A stretch of DNA of 64,000 nucleotides. Origin: Marinibacterium anthonyi. Its GTDB lineage: Bacteria > Pseudomonadota > Alphaproteobacteria > Rhodobacterales > Rhodobacteraceae. The translations under genes and the position numbers were made by a program. Positions 42,978 to 51,795 of the stretch are shown piece by piece. Numbering within the stretch: position 1 is the stretch's first letter; the number at the start of each line of letters is the position of its first letter. The stretch spans positions 62,001-126,000 of the forward strand of contig CP031588.1 of NCBI GenBank assembly GCA_003217735.2. Reading direction: 5' to 3'. The notes under the pieces are model-generated. The model made no database searches, had not been told where the DNA came from, and worked only from the letters and a program-made list of their open reading frames with translations.

Positions 42978-44246
42978 TTACTGGGCTGGAGGCATGGAGA
43001 ACGGGTGACCGAGCGCGCCCGAGATCGCCTGGAATATGCGCGAGGCGGGGCCGCTGCAGGCGATGCCGGTCGGGTTGCCGTCAAGAACGGCGCCATCGCC
43101 GCAATCGCCGGATGGGATGTCGCTGTTGGCCTGTACCACGACGGTGGTGTCGCTGGTGGTGTCGTAAAAGACGGTGGTGTTGTAGCCCGGCAGTTCGCCG
43201 GTATGGCCGACCCAGCCGCCGACGCAGCCCATGGCGATGCCATAGCCCGCCGGTTCGGGGAACGAGCTTAGCCGTTCGACCTGTGCCGCCGCGCCCAGCA
43301 CGCCCTGCCCGGTGCCAAGCGCCCGCCCATAGGTCAGCAGGTCATCGAGGTTCGACACCAGCGCGCCGGCGGTCCAGCCCCAGGACGGGTTCCAGTGCGT
43401 CGCATTGGTGGGGGCGTCGGGCGTGGCCGTGTTGCCCTGCATGGTGAAGCCCTGCGGATAGGGTTCGGGCAGCGCGGTGTCGTTGCCGGGCCAGACCGTG
43501 CCGGTCATGCCAAGCGGATCGAAGATCTGCGCTTGGAACACCTCGCCGACGGGGTGTCCGGTGACCTTTTCGATCACCAGGCCCAGAAGGACGGTGTTTG
43601 TGTTGGAATAATCGTACTGCGCGCCCGGTTCGAAGACCGGCGAATCCGGCAGGGCGTAAGCCAGCAGTCTGTCGGGGGTGAAGATGGTGTCCGGGTGGCC
43701 GAACAGATCATCCTGGAAGGCATCCGTCAGCGTATAGCTCAGCAAGCCGCTGGTCATGTTCGCCAGCTGGCGCAGCGTGATCCGGTCGCCGTTGGGCACG
43801 TCGGGGACATACATTCCGATCGTGTCGTCCAGCGACAGCTTGCCGGCCTCGGCCAGCTGCATCAGCGCGGTGCCGGTGAAGGTCTTGGTGACGGACCCGA
43901 TGCGGGTGTGCATGCCGACCTGCATGGGCGCCCCGGTCGCCGGATCGGCGACACCCCAGGCGCCCGTCCAGAACCCGTCGGGCGTGCGCACGCCGGCGAT
44001 GATGCCCGGCGCCGCGGCCTGGCCAAGCGCATCCCGCACAGCCTCGTCCAGCCGGGCGGCCATGTCGTCGGACAAGGGCGTGCCGGTCATCGCGTCGGTG
44101 GGCTTGACGGCGACCACCGCGGCGGGATCGGTGACGCAGGTTTGCGCCCCGGCGGTGCCGGCGCTTGCGGCCAACAGGGCCAGCGCCGCGGCCGTGAACA
44201 GGGGGCCGCGGGGGGGCGGGGTTCGCATGATCCGGGGTGTCTTCAT
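42978..44246 (-). CDS. Serine hydrolase, beta-lactamase class C / DD-peptidase family, exported
   Basis: 422 residues from ATG 44246. The signal peptide ends TAGAQ near residue 35. The nucleophile motif SVTK is at residues 118-121, YSN near residue 202, and GHTG (replacing the KTG box) near 377. These are the active-site elements of the class C beta-lactamase/esterase/D-aminopeptidase family. The protein is periplasmic or exported. It precedes the TpsB-like gene on the same strand and is divergent from the regulator at 44407. Its substrate (peptidoglycan fragment, ester, D-amino peptide) is unknown; a clinical-type lactamase role is not implied. Confidence 0.9.
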   Translation of the reverse strand: MKTPRIMRTPPPRGPLFTAAALALLAASAGTAGAQTCVTDPAAVVAVKPTDAMTGTPLSDDMAARLDEAVRDALGQAAAPGIIAGVRTPDGFWTGAWGVADPATGAPMQVGMHTRIGSVTKTFTGTALMQLAEAGKLSLDDTIGMYVPDVPNGDRITLRQLANMTSGLLSYTLTDAFQDDLFGHPDTIFTPDRLLAYALPDSPVFEPGAQYDYSNTNTVLLGLVIEKVTGHPVGEVFQAQIFDPLGMTGTVWPGNDTALPEPYPQGFTMQGNTATPDAPTNATHWNPSWGWTAGALVSNLDDLLTYGRALGTGQGVLGAAAQVERLSSFPEPAGYGIAMGCVGGWVGHTGELPGYNTTVFYDTTSDTTVVVQANSDIPSGDCGDGAVLDGNPTGIACSGPASRIFQAISGALGHPFSMPPAQ

Positions 44247-44406
44247 TGTCTGTTGCCTTCTTTTGTCTGGTCTTCGCCTATCGCCGAGCCGTTCAGTTTC
44301 CCTTGGGGCGGTCTGGCGGACTCCACAGGCCAAACAAAGTGGTGCAACGGTTCAATTTCGGTATAAGTCATTCCCTGACGAATGAAACAGACGATGGATC
44401 AGGCCG

Positions 44407-47157
44407 ATGTCTCCGCCCGGTGTGGCCCGGCACATGACAATCGGAGCGTCCTTGGAAGACATCGAACTCGATATCGCCGGTGGTGCCTTGCTGCTGGGCG
44501 GTCAGGCGACCAGGTTGCGCCCCAAGACCCTGGCCGTGCTGGTTGCGTTGATCGAACGGCAGGGCGAGATCGTCAGCCAGGACGATCTGCACCGCCTGGT
44601 GTGGGGCAATCGTCACGGCGCCGATGCCGGACCCAAGCAATGCATCCGCGAATTGCGCCGCGTGCTGGGGGACGGCGCGCCCCTGATCCAGACGGTCGGG
44701 CGCCAGGGCTATCGGCTGTGCCGCCCCGTTGCCCTGCGCGGGGCGCGGCCAAAGACAGACGCGCTGCTGTGTGTCGGGCGCGCGGTCGAGCTGCGTACGC
44801 TTCGGGACCTGGCGGGCGCGGCGCGGCGCGGGCGTCGCGCCATCGGGCTGATCGCGGGCGAGGCCGGGGCGGGCAAGACCCGGCTGACCGACTGTTTTCT
44901 GGGCGCGCTGCCCCAAAGCGGCCTTCAGTGGATCGCGCGCGGTCAGGCGATCCCGCATCCCGGTGCGCGCGAACCCTATGGCCCGCTGCTGGAGGCGCTG
45001 TCGCAGTTGGCCGGCGGTTCCGCCGGGGCCACCGTCCGACGCCTGCTGCGCGACCACGCGCCGTCCTGGGCCGATCAGCTTCCCGGCCCGGACCACAACC
45101 GGGATCCCGGCGCCATCGACCCGGGTCCGTCGCGGCCCGACCCGATGCTGCGCGAGCTGAGCGACCTGTTGGAGCGCCTGACGCAAAGCCCGCCCGGCAT
45201 CCTGGTGCTGGAGGATCTGCACTGGGCCGATCCCAGCACGCTGGCCTGGCTGTCCGCCTGGGCCAGCCGGCGCGCGCCGGCGCGGTTGCTGGTGCTGGGA
45301 ACCTACCGGTTCGACGAACTCGACCGGGCGGGGGACCTGGACACCACGGTCGCCCACCTGTCCCGGATGGCGGACACCTCGGTCCTGACGCTGGCGGGGC
45401 TGGGCGAAGGGGCGGTGCGCGATTATCTCGACAGCCGCTTTCCGGGCCATCGGTTCCCGTCCGACTTCGCCGCGCTGCTGGCGCACAGGACGGAAGGGCA
45501 CGCCATCCTGATCGACGCCGCCGTCACGCGCTGGCTGGCGCAGGGGGCGATCGCCCGACCGGACGGCGCCTGGCACCTGGACGCCCCGCCCGAGGACATG
45601 GCCCGCGCCATCGCATCCGGCGTCCAGGGGTTCATCGACACCGAAGTCGCCCGGCTGGACCCGGACGAACGCCGGCTTCTGGACCTGGCCAGCGTCGCCG
45701 GCCCGACCTTTTCGCCGCTGGACCTGTCGGAAAGCCGCGCCGCGCTGGAAGAGACCGAGCGCCGCTTCGACAGCCTCGCCCGTGCCCGCCGGTTCATCGA
45801 ACCCGCCGGTGTCAGCCACCGTCCCGACGGCACCGTCGCCACCCGCTATGCCTTCCGCCACGCCCTGCACCACGAGGCGCTTTACGCCGCGATCCCCGCC
45901 GCCAACCGGCAGGGCCTGCATCGCCGTATCGGCGCGCGGCTGGAGACGGTCCACGGGGCGGATGCGGCCGAGATCGCCCCCGCGCTGGCGGATCATTTCG
46001 AACGCGGCGCCGACTGGCCGCGCGCGGCGCGTTACCGGGGGATGTCGGGCCTGCGCGCGCTTGGCCGGGGCGCGGCCCCCGAGGCCGCGGCCCAGTTGCG
46101 CCAGGCGCTCGACCTTCATGCCCGCTGCCACGATGCCGACCCATCGGCGGAACTGCGGACATTGCTGGGGCTGGGCGCGGCGCTGATCGTGTCGGACGGG
46201 TTCACCGGGGCAGAGCTTCGCTCGGTCTACCAGCGGGCCAATGCCCTGGCCGTGCAATCGGGCGATGCGGCGGCGGTGATCCCGGTTCTGGCCGGGCTCT
46301 GGAACGACCATGTCTCGCGCGCGGACCTGTCGCGCGCCGCCGAACTGGCGGCGGCCCTGCAGGAGCTGGCGGCCGAGGCGCCCGATCACATCGCCATGGC
46401 GGCCCATAACGCGGTGGGTCAGACCCGGTTCTTCACGGGCGATTTCCGGGCCTGCCTGCCCCGGATCGCGGCGGTGCTGGCCATGGGGCCGCAGGCCTCG
46501 GACGACAGCGCGGCGCTGTTCGGCGAGGATCCCACCGTGGTCTGCCACCAATACGCGGCCATCGTCTGCCAGGTCCTGGGGCGCGATGGCGAGGCGGACG
46601 CCCATGTCGCCGCCGGATCGGACCGGGCCGAGACGCTGGATCAGCCGTTCGCCCGGGCCCAGATGCTGTGGGCCAGTGCCGTGATCGCCCGCGAACGCGG
46701 CGACCTGGCCCTGACGCGGGACCGGGCGGAGGCGCTGATCGTGCTGTGCGAAGCCGCCGACGTGCCGTTCTGGCTGCCGGCGGGGCGGATTCTGTGCGGG
46801 TGGGCGCGCGCGATGGGCGGCGCGGGCGAAGGCGCGGAGCTGCTGGATCAGGGGATCGCCGGGAACGAGGCGATGCAGCTGGGGCTCACGATGCCCTACG
46901 GTCTTGCTTTGAAAGCGGAAATCGCCGCGCTGCGCGGTGAGACAGCTGTCGGCTTCACGGCCCTGCGCCGGGCGCTGAGGATGACCCGAACGACCGGCGA
47001 ACGCTGGTACGAGGCCGAATTGCACCGGCTTTGGGCCGCGCTGGCCACCCGATCCGGCAAGCCAGACAGCGCCCGCCGGGCGCTGGACCGCGCCGTGTCG
47101 CTGGCGACGGAACAGGGCGCCGCGGCCTTCGTGGCCCGGGCCGAACGGCAGATCTAG
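44407..47157 (+). CDS. Winged-helix / AAA-ATPase transcriptional regulator (CadC/SARP-STAND-like)
   Basis: 916 residues. Residues 15-108 form an OmpR/PhoB-type DNA-binding domain (LRPKTLAVLVALIERQGEIV, QTVGRQGYRL). An ATPase domain follows with Walker A GEAGAGKT at 151-158 and Walker B LVLEDLHWADPST near 270. The C-terminal half is helical and repeat-like, as in TPR-type sensor domains. Such proteins act as ATP-dependent switches. A start at the tenth codon (MTIGASL) is also possible. It is divergent from the serine hydrolase/TpsB pair and probably controls it. The long antisense frame over this gene (44368-47025) is a GC-driven shadow. Confidence 0.87.
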   Translation: MSPPGVARHMTIGASLEDIELDIAGGALLLGGQATRLRPKTLAVLVALIERQGEIVSQDDLHRLVWGNRHGADAGPKQCIRELRRVLGDGAPLIQTVGRQGYRLCRPVALRGARPKTDALLCVGRAVELRTLRDLAGAARRGRRAIGLIAGEAGAGKTRLTDCFLGALPQSGLQWIARGQAIPHPGAREPYGPLLEALSQLAGGSAGATVRRLLRDHAPSWADQLPGPDHNRDPGAIDPGPSRPDPMLRELSDLLERLTQSPPGILVLEDLHWADPSTLAWLSAWASRRAPARLLVLGTYRFDELDRAGDLDTTVAHLSRMADTSVLTLAGLGEGAVRDYLDSRFPGHRFPSDFAALLAHRTEGHAILIDAAVTRWLAQGAIARPDGAWHLDAPPEDMARAIASGVQGFIDTEVARLDPDERRLLDLASVAGPTFSPLDLSESRAALEETERRFDSLARARRFIEPAGVSHRPDGTVATRYAFRHALHHEALYAAIPAANRQGLHRRIGARLETVHGADAAEIAPALADHFERGADWPRAARYRGMSGLRALGRGAAPEAAAQLRQALDLHARCHDADPSAELRTLLGLGAALIVSDGFTGAELRSVYQRANALAVQSGDAAAVIPVLAGLWNDHVSRADLSRAAELAAALQELAAEAPDHIAMAAHNAVGQTRFFTGDFRACLPRIAAVLAMGPQASDDSAALFGEDPTVVCHQYAAIVCQVLGRDGEADAHVAAGSDRAETLDQPFARAQMLWASAVIARERGDLALTRDRAEALIVLCEAADVPFWLPAGRILCGWARAMGGAGEGAELLDQGIAGNEAMQLGLTMPYGLALKAEIAALRGETAVGFTALRRALRMTRTTGERWYEAELHRLWAALATRSGKPDSARRALDRAVSLATEQGAAAFVARAERQI

Positions 47158-47161
47158 GGCG

Positions 47162-47458
47162 TCAGGGATCCGGCATCGTCGACATGTCCGGCGCCCAGCC
47201 GTCGCCGTCCTCGCGAAACAGCGGACAGCGGATCGGGGTGTGACCCGGCCCCGGCCAGCCCGGGTTGATCGCGCCCGGCTTGTGCTGCCAGACGCTGGCT
47301 TCCCTGATCGCCGCCACCAGGCCGACCACGTTCGCGCCGATCTTCTCCATCCGCGCCAGTGCCGCCGAAATGGTGCCCCCGGTGGAAATCACGTCCTCGA
47401 CCCGCGGCACGTACCGGGGATGGCCCAGCTTCCTGGCGATCTCGGCGTCCGGGTAGCG
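47162..47458 (-). pseudogene. Truncated phosphoribosyltransferase (APRT-like C-terminal part)
   Basis: A leftward frame directly after the dppF-like stop reads ARKLGHPRYVPRVEDVISTG then GTISAALARMEKIGANVVGL then VAAIREASVW. VEDVISTGGT is the PRPP-binding loop of type I phosphoribosyltransferases. The N-terminal half and any start codon are absent, and the segment before the loop is shortened (KLGHP directly followed by VPRVED), so it is a remnant. The unusual C-terminal tail PIRCPLFREDGDGWAPDMST is intact to a stop at 47162. Confidence 0.65.
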
Positions 47459-47460
47459 GC

Positions 47461-48435
47461 TCAGCCCGGCTGACGCACCACGCAGCGGACCCGGTGACCC
47501 GGCCCGTGGGTCTCCAGCGGCGGCCGCGCGTCGTGGCAGCGGGACTCGGCCAGCGGGCAGCGGGTGACGAAGGGGCAGCCGGCGGGCGGGTTCATCGGGC
47601 TGGGCAGGTCGCCCTGCAGCAGGGTCCGCTGGCGATCCTTGCGGCCCTTGGGGTCGGGCAGGGGGATCGCCGACAGCAGCGCCTGGGTATAGGGGTGGAT
47701 GGGGGTGGCAAAGACATCCGCCGCCGGACCTTCCTCGACCACGATGCCAAGGTACATCACCGCCACGCGGTCGGCGATGTGGCGCACGACCGACAGATCG
47801 TGCGAGATGAACAGGTAGCTCAGCGCGGCCTCGCGCTGCAGGCGCATCAGCAGGTTCAGGATCTGGCTCTGGATCGACACGTCCAGCGCGCTGACCGGTT
47901 CGTCGCAGATCACCAGCCTTGGACTGAGCGCAAGCGCGCGGGCGATGACGACGCGTTGCCGCTGACCGCCCGACAGCGCCACGGGCCGGCGGTCCCGCTG
48001 GTCGGGGTTGAGGCCGACAAGGTCCATCAGTTCGTCCACCCGCGCGGCGATGCGCTTGCGGTCCCAGCCCTGGATGACCATCGGTTCGGCTATGGATTGC
48101 GCGATGGTCCGGCGCGGGTTCAGGGCCGACACCGGGTCCTGGAACACCACCTGCATGTCGCGCCAGACCGCCTTGCGGTCCCTGGCGGGCAGGTTGGCCA
48201 GGTCGCGATCCCCGAACAGGATGCGCCCTTCGGTCACCGGGGCCAGGCCCAGGATCGCGTTGCCGGTGGTCGATTTCCCGCAACCGGATTCGCCGACGAC
48301 GGCCAGGGTTTCGTGTTCGCCGATCTCCAGCGACACGCCGTCGACGGCCCGCACCAGCCCCTCGCCGCCGCCGAAGCGGCCGGTGCGCACGGGGAAATGG
48401 ACCTTGAGGTTCTCGATCGTCAAAAGCGCGGTCAT
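47461..48435 (-). CDS. Oligopeptide-type ABC transporter ATPase (DppF/OppF-like)
   Basis: 324 residues. Walker A GESGCGKST near residue 48, QVVFQDPVSALNPRRT near 95, signature LSGGQRQR near 150, Walker B LVICDEPVSALD near 170, and the C-terminal oligopeptide extension ending in RCPLAESRCHD..., whose cysteines are typical of an Fe-S site in these ATPases. It is the last gene of the nine-gene operon and overlaps dppD by four bases. Both ATPases would power uptake through the DppB/DppC-like pair. Confidence 0.93.
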   Translation of the reverse strand: MTALLTIENLKVHFPVRTGRFGGGEGLVRAVDGVSLEIGEHETLAVVGESGCGKSTTGNAILGLAPVTEGRILFGDRDLANLPARDRKAVWRDMQVVFQDPVSALNPRRTIAQSIAEPMVIQGWDRKRIAARVDELMDLVGLNPDQRDRRPVALSGGQRQRVVIARALALSPRLVICDEPVSALDVSIQSQILNLLMRLQREAALSYLFISHDLSVVRHIADRVAVMYLGIVVEEGPAADVFATPIHPYTQALLSAIPLPDPKGRKDRQRTLLQGDLPSPMNPPAGCPFVTRCPLAESRCHDARPPLETHGPGHRVRCVVRQPG

Positions 48436-49379
48436 GGGGCGTCCATCGGGTGGAAACAGGCGACGCGGTGGCTGTCGCCCTGCAGGACGGGCCGGGTGGC
48501 GCAGGCGTCGGTCGCACGGGGGCAGCGGGTGCGGAACCGGCAGCCTTCGGGCCAGTCGCGGGGGCTGGGAACGCTGCCCCTGATGGCGAAAAGCTCGCCC
48601 CCTGGCGGGTCGTCCAGGCGCGGGATCGTGCGCAGCAGCATGGATGTGTAGGGGTGGCGCGGCATGTCGAACAGGTCTTCGACCGGTCCCTGTTCGACGA
48701 CGCGGCCGCCGTACATCACGCAGACCCGGTCGGCCAGTTCGGCGACGACGCCCATGTCATGGGTGATCAGCAGGACCGATGTGCCGGCCTCGGCCGCGAG
48801 GTCGGACATAAGCGACAGGATCTGCGCCTGGATGGTCACATCCAGCGCGGTCGTGGGTTCGTCCGCGATCAACAGGCGCGGGCGCGAGATCAGCGCGGCG
48901 GCGATCATCACGCGCTGGCACATGCCACCGGACAGTTCGGCGGGCAGCTGGTGCGCCCGGCGGTCGGGTTCGGGGATGCCCACGCGGCGCAGCATCTCGA
49001 CGGCCTGCCTGCGGGCTTCGGACGCGGAGGCCTTGCCATGCACGACGAGGCTTTCGGCGACCTGTTCGCCGACGGGCAGCAGCGGGTTCAGGGACGACAC
49101 CGGTTCCTGGAAGATCATCGCGATGTCCTGCCCGCGCAGGCGACGCAGGGCGCCCGGCGTCAGGGTCAGGTCCAGCCCGTCGAACACGACCCGCCCGCCA
49201 GTGACGGACAGCCCTTCGCCCAGCAGCCCCATGACCGACAGCGCCGTCAGCGACTTGCCCGACCCGCTTTCGCCGACCAGGGCCACGACCTCGCCCGGGG
49301 CAATGTCCAGCGTGACACCGTCGACCAGCGACAGCGTTCCGGCGCGAATGGCCAGGTCCGAGATCTGCAGGAGGCTCAA
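48432..49379 (-). CDS. Oligopeptide-type ABC transporter ATPase (DppD/OppD-like)
   Basis: 315 residues from TTG 49379 (LSLLQISDLAIRAG). TTG is chosen because it forms a TTGA overlap with the gamma-glutamyltransferase stop, like every other junction in this operon; the longer upstream frame lies inside that gene. Walker A GESGSGKS near residue 37, IFQEPVSSLNPLLPVGEQ, LSGGMCQR, Walker B LLIADEPTTALD, and the Cys-containing C-terminal extension. It pairs with the DppF-like ATPase. Confidence 0.9.
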   Translation of the reverse strand: MSLLQISDLAIRAGTLSLVDGVTLDIAPGEVVALVGESGSGKSLTALSVMGLLGEGLSVTGGRVVFDGLDLTLTPGALRRLRGQDIAMIFQEPVSSLNPLLPVGEQVAESLVVHGKASASEARRQAVEMLRRVGIPEPDRRAHQLPAELSGGMCQRVMIAAALISRPRLLIADEPTTALDVTIQAQILSLMSDLAAEAGTSVLLITHDMGVVAELADRVCVMYGGRVVEQGPVEDLFDMPRHPYTSMLLRTIPRLDDPPGGELFAIRGSVPSPRDWPEGCRFRTRCPRATDACATRPVLQGDSHRVACFHPMDAP

Positions 49380-50935
49380 GGCGTTTCGGCCACGGCGGCG
49401 GCCCAGGGGCTGGTGGGATGCGCGGCGCCGATGTTGGGGCCCGCGCCCCGGCCCGACACGGCCAGCGAGGGGATGGCGAATTGCACCGGCCACACCGCGT
49501 CCTCGGTGATCTGCACGGGGTGGCGGGCGGAAATCGCCGTGGCGGTGTCGGCGGGGGCGGTGCGGTTCACGAAGATCGTCGGCGTGCTGGCGTCGATGCG
49601 CGGGGCATGCAGCGCGGCCTCGGGCGTCATGTCCAGGTCGACGATGTAGGACAGCAATTGCAGGACGGTGGGAAAGATCTGGCGGCCCCCGGCGGCCCCC
49701 AGGGCGATTTCGGCGGTGCCGTCGCGGGTGGCGATGATGGGGGCCATGTTGGCCAGCGGCCTAGCCTTGGGGGCGATGGAATTGGGCTGGCCGGGGCGCG
49801 GGTCGAACCACATCATGCCGTTGTTCATCAGGCAGCCGAGCGACGGCGCGACCACCTTCGACCCGAAGCGCGACAGCAGCGTGTTGGTCAGCGCGACCAT
49901 GTTGCCGTGGCGGTCGACCACCGACAGGTGACTGGTGCAGTCGCCGCCGGCAGAGGCATGGCCCATGGTCTTCAGCCGGAATTCATAGGTGTCGCGGACC
50001 GCATCGGCATAGGCGGCCGCGCGCTGCGCGGGATCCAGTGCCGCGATGTCCCCGGGCAGAAGCCCCAGGGCGCGCAGCAGGCTGGGGCCGCCCGACAGGC
50101 CATCCATCGTATGCACCACCCGGTCGCCGTAGGCCATCGTGGCGGGGCTGTCCCAGATGGGCGTGCAGGCGGCAAGATCACCGGCGGTGACCGGTGCGCC
50201 CATGGCGGCGAGGTCACCGGCCAGTGCGGCGCCGATTTCGCCTTCGTAGAAGTCCCGCGCGCCGGCCCTGGCGAGGCGGCGCAGCATCTGCGCCTTCACG
50301 GGCATCGGCAGGTACCTGGCGGTGGGATCGGCGGGGTCGCAGCGGCGCGCGTCGCGGTCGAGGAACAGCGCCGAGGCCAGCGCGTTGGTGCGCAGGTTCG
50401 GCGTGTCGATGGCAAAGGCCAGGTCCGCGAACCAGTCGACGCGCATGCCGCGTTCGGCGATCTCGATGGCCGGGGCCAGGGCGTCTTCCCAGGCAATCGT
50501 GCCGTGTTTGGCCAAGGCCTCGGCCAGCCCCGCCACGGCGCCCGGCACGCAGATCGACGACGGCCCGATCAGGTTGCGGTTGCCTTCCACGGCGGGCCAG
50601 CTGAACCAGTCGCCGTCATTGGCGCCCACCAGCGGGTAATCGGCCGGATCGACGGCCGATCCGGCGACAACGTTGAAATCCAGCGTCTCGACCTGGCCAT
50701 CGGCCGTGGAATGCAACAGGAACCCGCCACCGCCGACGCCGGACAACCACGGTTCGACCACCGACAGCACGCAGGCCGTCACCACCGCCGCGTCCATGGC
50801 GTTGCCGCCATTGGCCAGCACATCGGCCCCGGCGCGGGCGGCCTCGTGGTGCTGGGCGACGACGATGCCGCCATTGCTGCTGACCTGCGGCTTGGTGACC
50901 GCCCAGGTCTGTGTCGGTTTCGGGGGCTGCTTCAT
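49376..50935 (-). CDS. Gamma-glutamyltransferase family protein
   Basis: 519 residues from ATG 50935. N-terminal VSSNGGIVVAQHHEAARAGA and GNAMDAAVVTACVLSVVEPW, then the autocatalytic Thr334 in GGDCTSHLSVVDRHGN, are the hallmarks of this N-terminal-nucleophile family, which cleaves itself into two subunits. No signal peptide is evident, unlike periplasmic GGTs, which suggests cytoplasmic action on an imported compound. It sits inside a Dpp-type importer operon, overlapping the deacetylase-like and ATPase genes by four bases each. It may hydrolyse a gamma-glutamyl or similar amide; related family members act on cephalosporin-type side chains and other acyl amides. Confidence 0.92.
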   Translation of the reverse strand: MKQPPKPTQTWAVTKPQVSSNGGIVVAQHHEAARAGADVLANGGNAMDAAVVTACVLSVVEPWLSGVGGGGFLLHSTADGQVETLDFNVVAGSAVDPADYPLVGANDGDWFSWPAVEGNRNLIGPSSICVPGAVAGLAEALAKHGTIAWEDALAPAIEIAERGMRVDWFADLAFAIDTPNLRTNALASALFLDRDARRCDPADPTARYLPMPVKAQMLRRLARAGARDFYEGEIGAALAGDLAAMGAPVTAGDLAACTPIWDSPATMAYGDRVVHTMDGLSGGPSLLRALGLLPGDIAALDPAQRAAAYADAVRDTYEFRLKTMGHASAGGDCTSHLSVVDRHGNMVALTNTLLSRFGSKVVAPSLGCLMNNGMMWFDPRPGQPNSIAPKARPLANMAPIIATRDGTAEIALGAAGGRQIFPTVLQLLSYIVDLDMTPEAALHAPRIDASTPTIFVNRTAPADTATAISARHPVQITEDAVWPVQFAIPSLAVSGRGAGPNIGAAHPTSPWAAAVAETP

Positions 50936-51795
50936 TTGCGTCCTCTGTTCTTGACCGGCACGATCGGGCCGGTGGTCGTCTGGTATCCCGCCTGGGTGTC
51001 GTGGTGGCGGGCGATCTCTCCGCAGGTGGCGATCCACACGTCGGGGGTGTCGACCAGCGGGCGCCAAAGGTCTTCCAGCGTGTCCACCCGTGCCGCGCGG
51101 CCCGAGATCCAGTCGTGCACCGTCAGCATGAAAAAACTGCCGTCGCGGATCTGGGCCTGTGCCTCGTCGGCCCATGTGCGGCCGACCTCAAGATGCGAGC
51201 GCGGCACGCGGTCGCCGCCGCCCAGGAACTTGAAGAAGATCGCGTCGTCGATGTCCCAGCGCACCGGCAGTTCCGTCACCCCGTCGATCCGGTAGGGCAG
51301 GTCATGGCCCATCAGCGAACTGTCCCAGAGGCCAAGCCGTTTTAACTCCGCCAGCATGTGGGGCGTCATTTCCCAGGCGGGGGAGCGGAAGCCGGCGGGT
51401 GTCTGTCCGGTCTGGGCCTGGAAGAGCGCGATGGAGGTTTCCAGCGCCTCGGTGAATGCGTCGTCGGTGATATCGCCGGCCAGTTCGTGGAAATAGCCGT
51501 GCAGGGCGATCTCGTGGCCCCGGTCCAGAAGGCCGGGCAACAGGTCGGGGTTTTCCTCGGCCACGACGCCGGGAACGAAGAAACTGCCCCGGATCCCCAG
51601 CCGGTCCAGCATGGCCACCATGCGGCGCAGGCCCGTGCGTATGCCGTATTGGCGGTGTTCGGGGATCGCCAGCGTCTTCGGCACGCCCTCGCGCTGTTGC
51701 CAGAGGTAGGGCGACAGGGCGTCGACATCGACGCTGAAGCACGCCGCCGCCTTGTAGCCGTCGGGCCAGCGGTAATCGGGGGCGTCCCAGATCAT
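50932..51795 (-). CDS. Polysaccharide deacetylase / PuuE-like NodB-fold hydrolase
   Basis: 287 residues. The NodB metal site is present: Asp in CFSVDVDALSP near residue 23 and the HGYFHE pair near residue 100, then GFRSPAWEMTPHMLAEL and a late LTVHDW. No signal peptide, so a cytoplasmic C-N hydrolase rather than a cell-wall enzyme. PuuE allantoinases and cyclic imide hydrolases are of this type. In the Dpp operon it probably opens or deacylates the imported compound before the gamma-glutamyltransferase or SDR acts. The order is unknown. Confidence 0.87.
   Translation of the reverse strand: MIWDAPDYRWPDGYKAAACFSVDVDALSPYLWQQREGVPKTLAIPEHRQYGIRTGLRRMVAMLDRLGIRGSFFVPGVVAEENPDLLPGLLDRGHEIALHGYFHELAGDITDDAFTEALETSIALFQAQTGQTPAGFRSPAWEMTPHMLAELKRLGLWDSSLMGHDLPYRIDGVTELPVRWDIDDAIFFKFLGGGDRVPRSHLEVGRTWADEAQAQIRDGSFFMLTVHDWISGRAARVDTLEDLWRPLVDTPDVWIATCGEIARHHDTQAGYQTTTGPIVPVKNRGRK

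Noticed and set aside
42978-44246. Calling the serine hydrolase a beta-lactamase resistance gene
   Set aside because: SVTK and YSN are shared with esterases and DD-peptidases, and the third box is GHTG; sequence alone does not support a resistance function.
44368-47025. 885-codon open frame antisense to the winged-helix/ATPase gene
   Set aside because: Its protein is rich in Arg, Gln and Gly without domains; it is the mirror of high third-position GC in the real gene, which has clear motifs from end to end.
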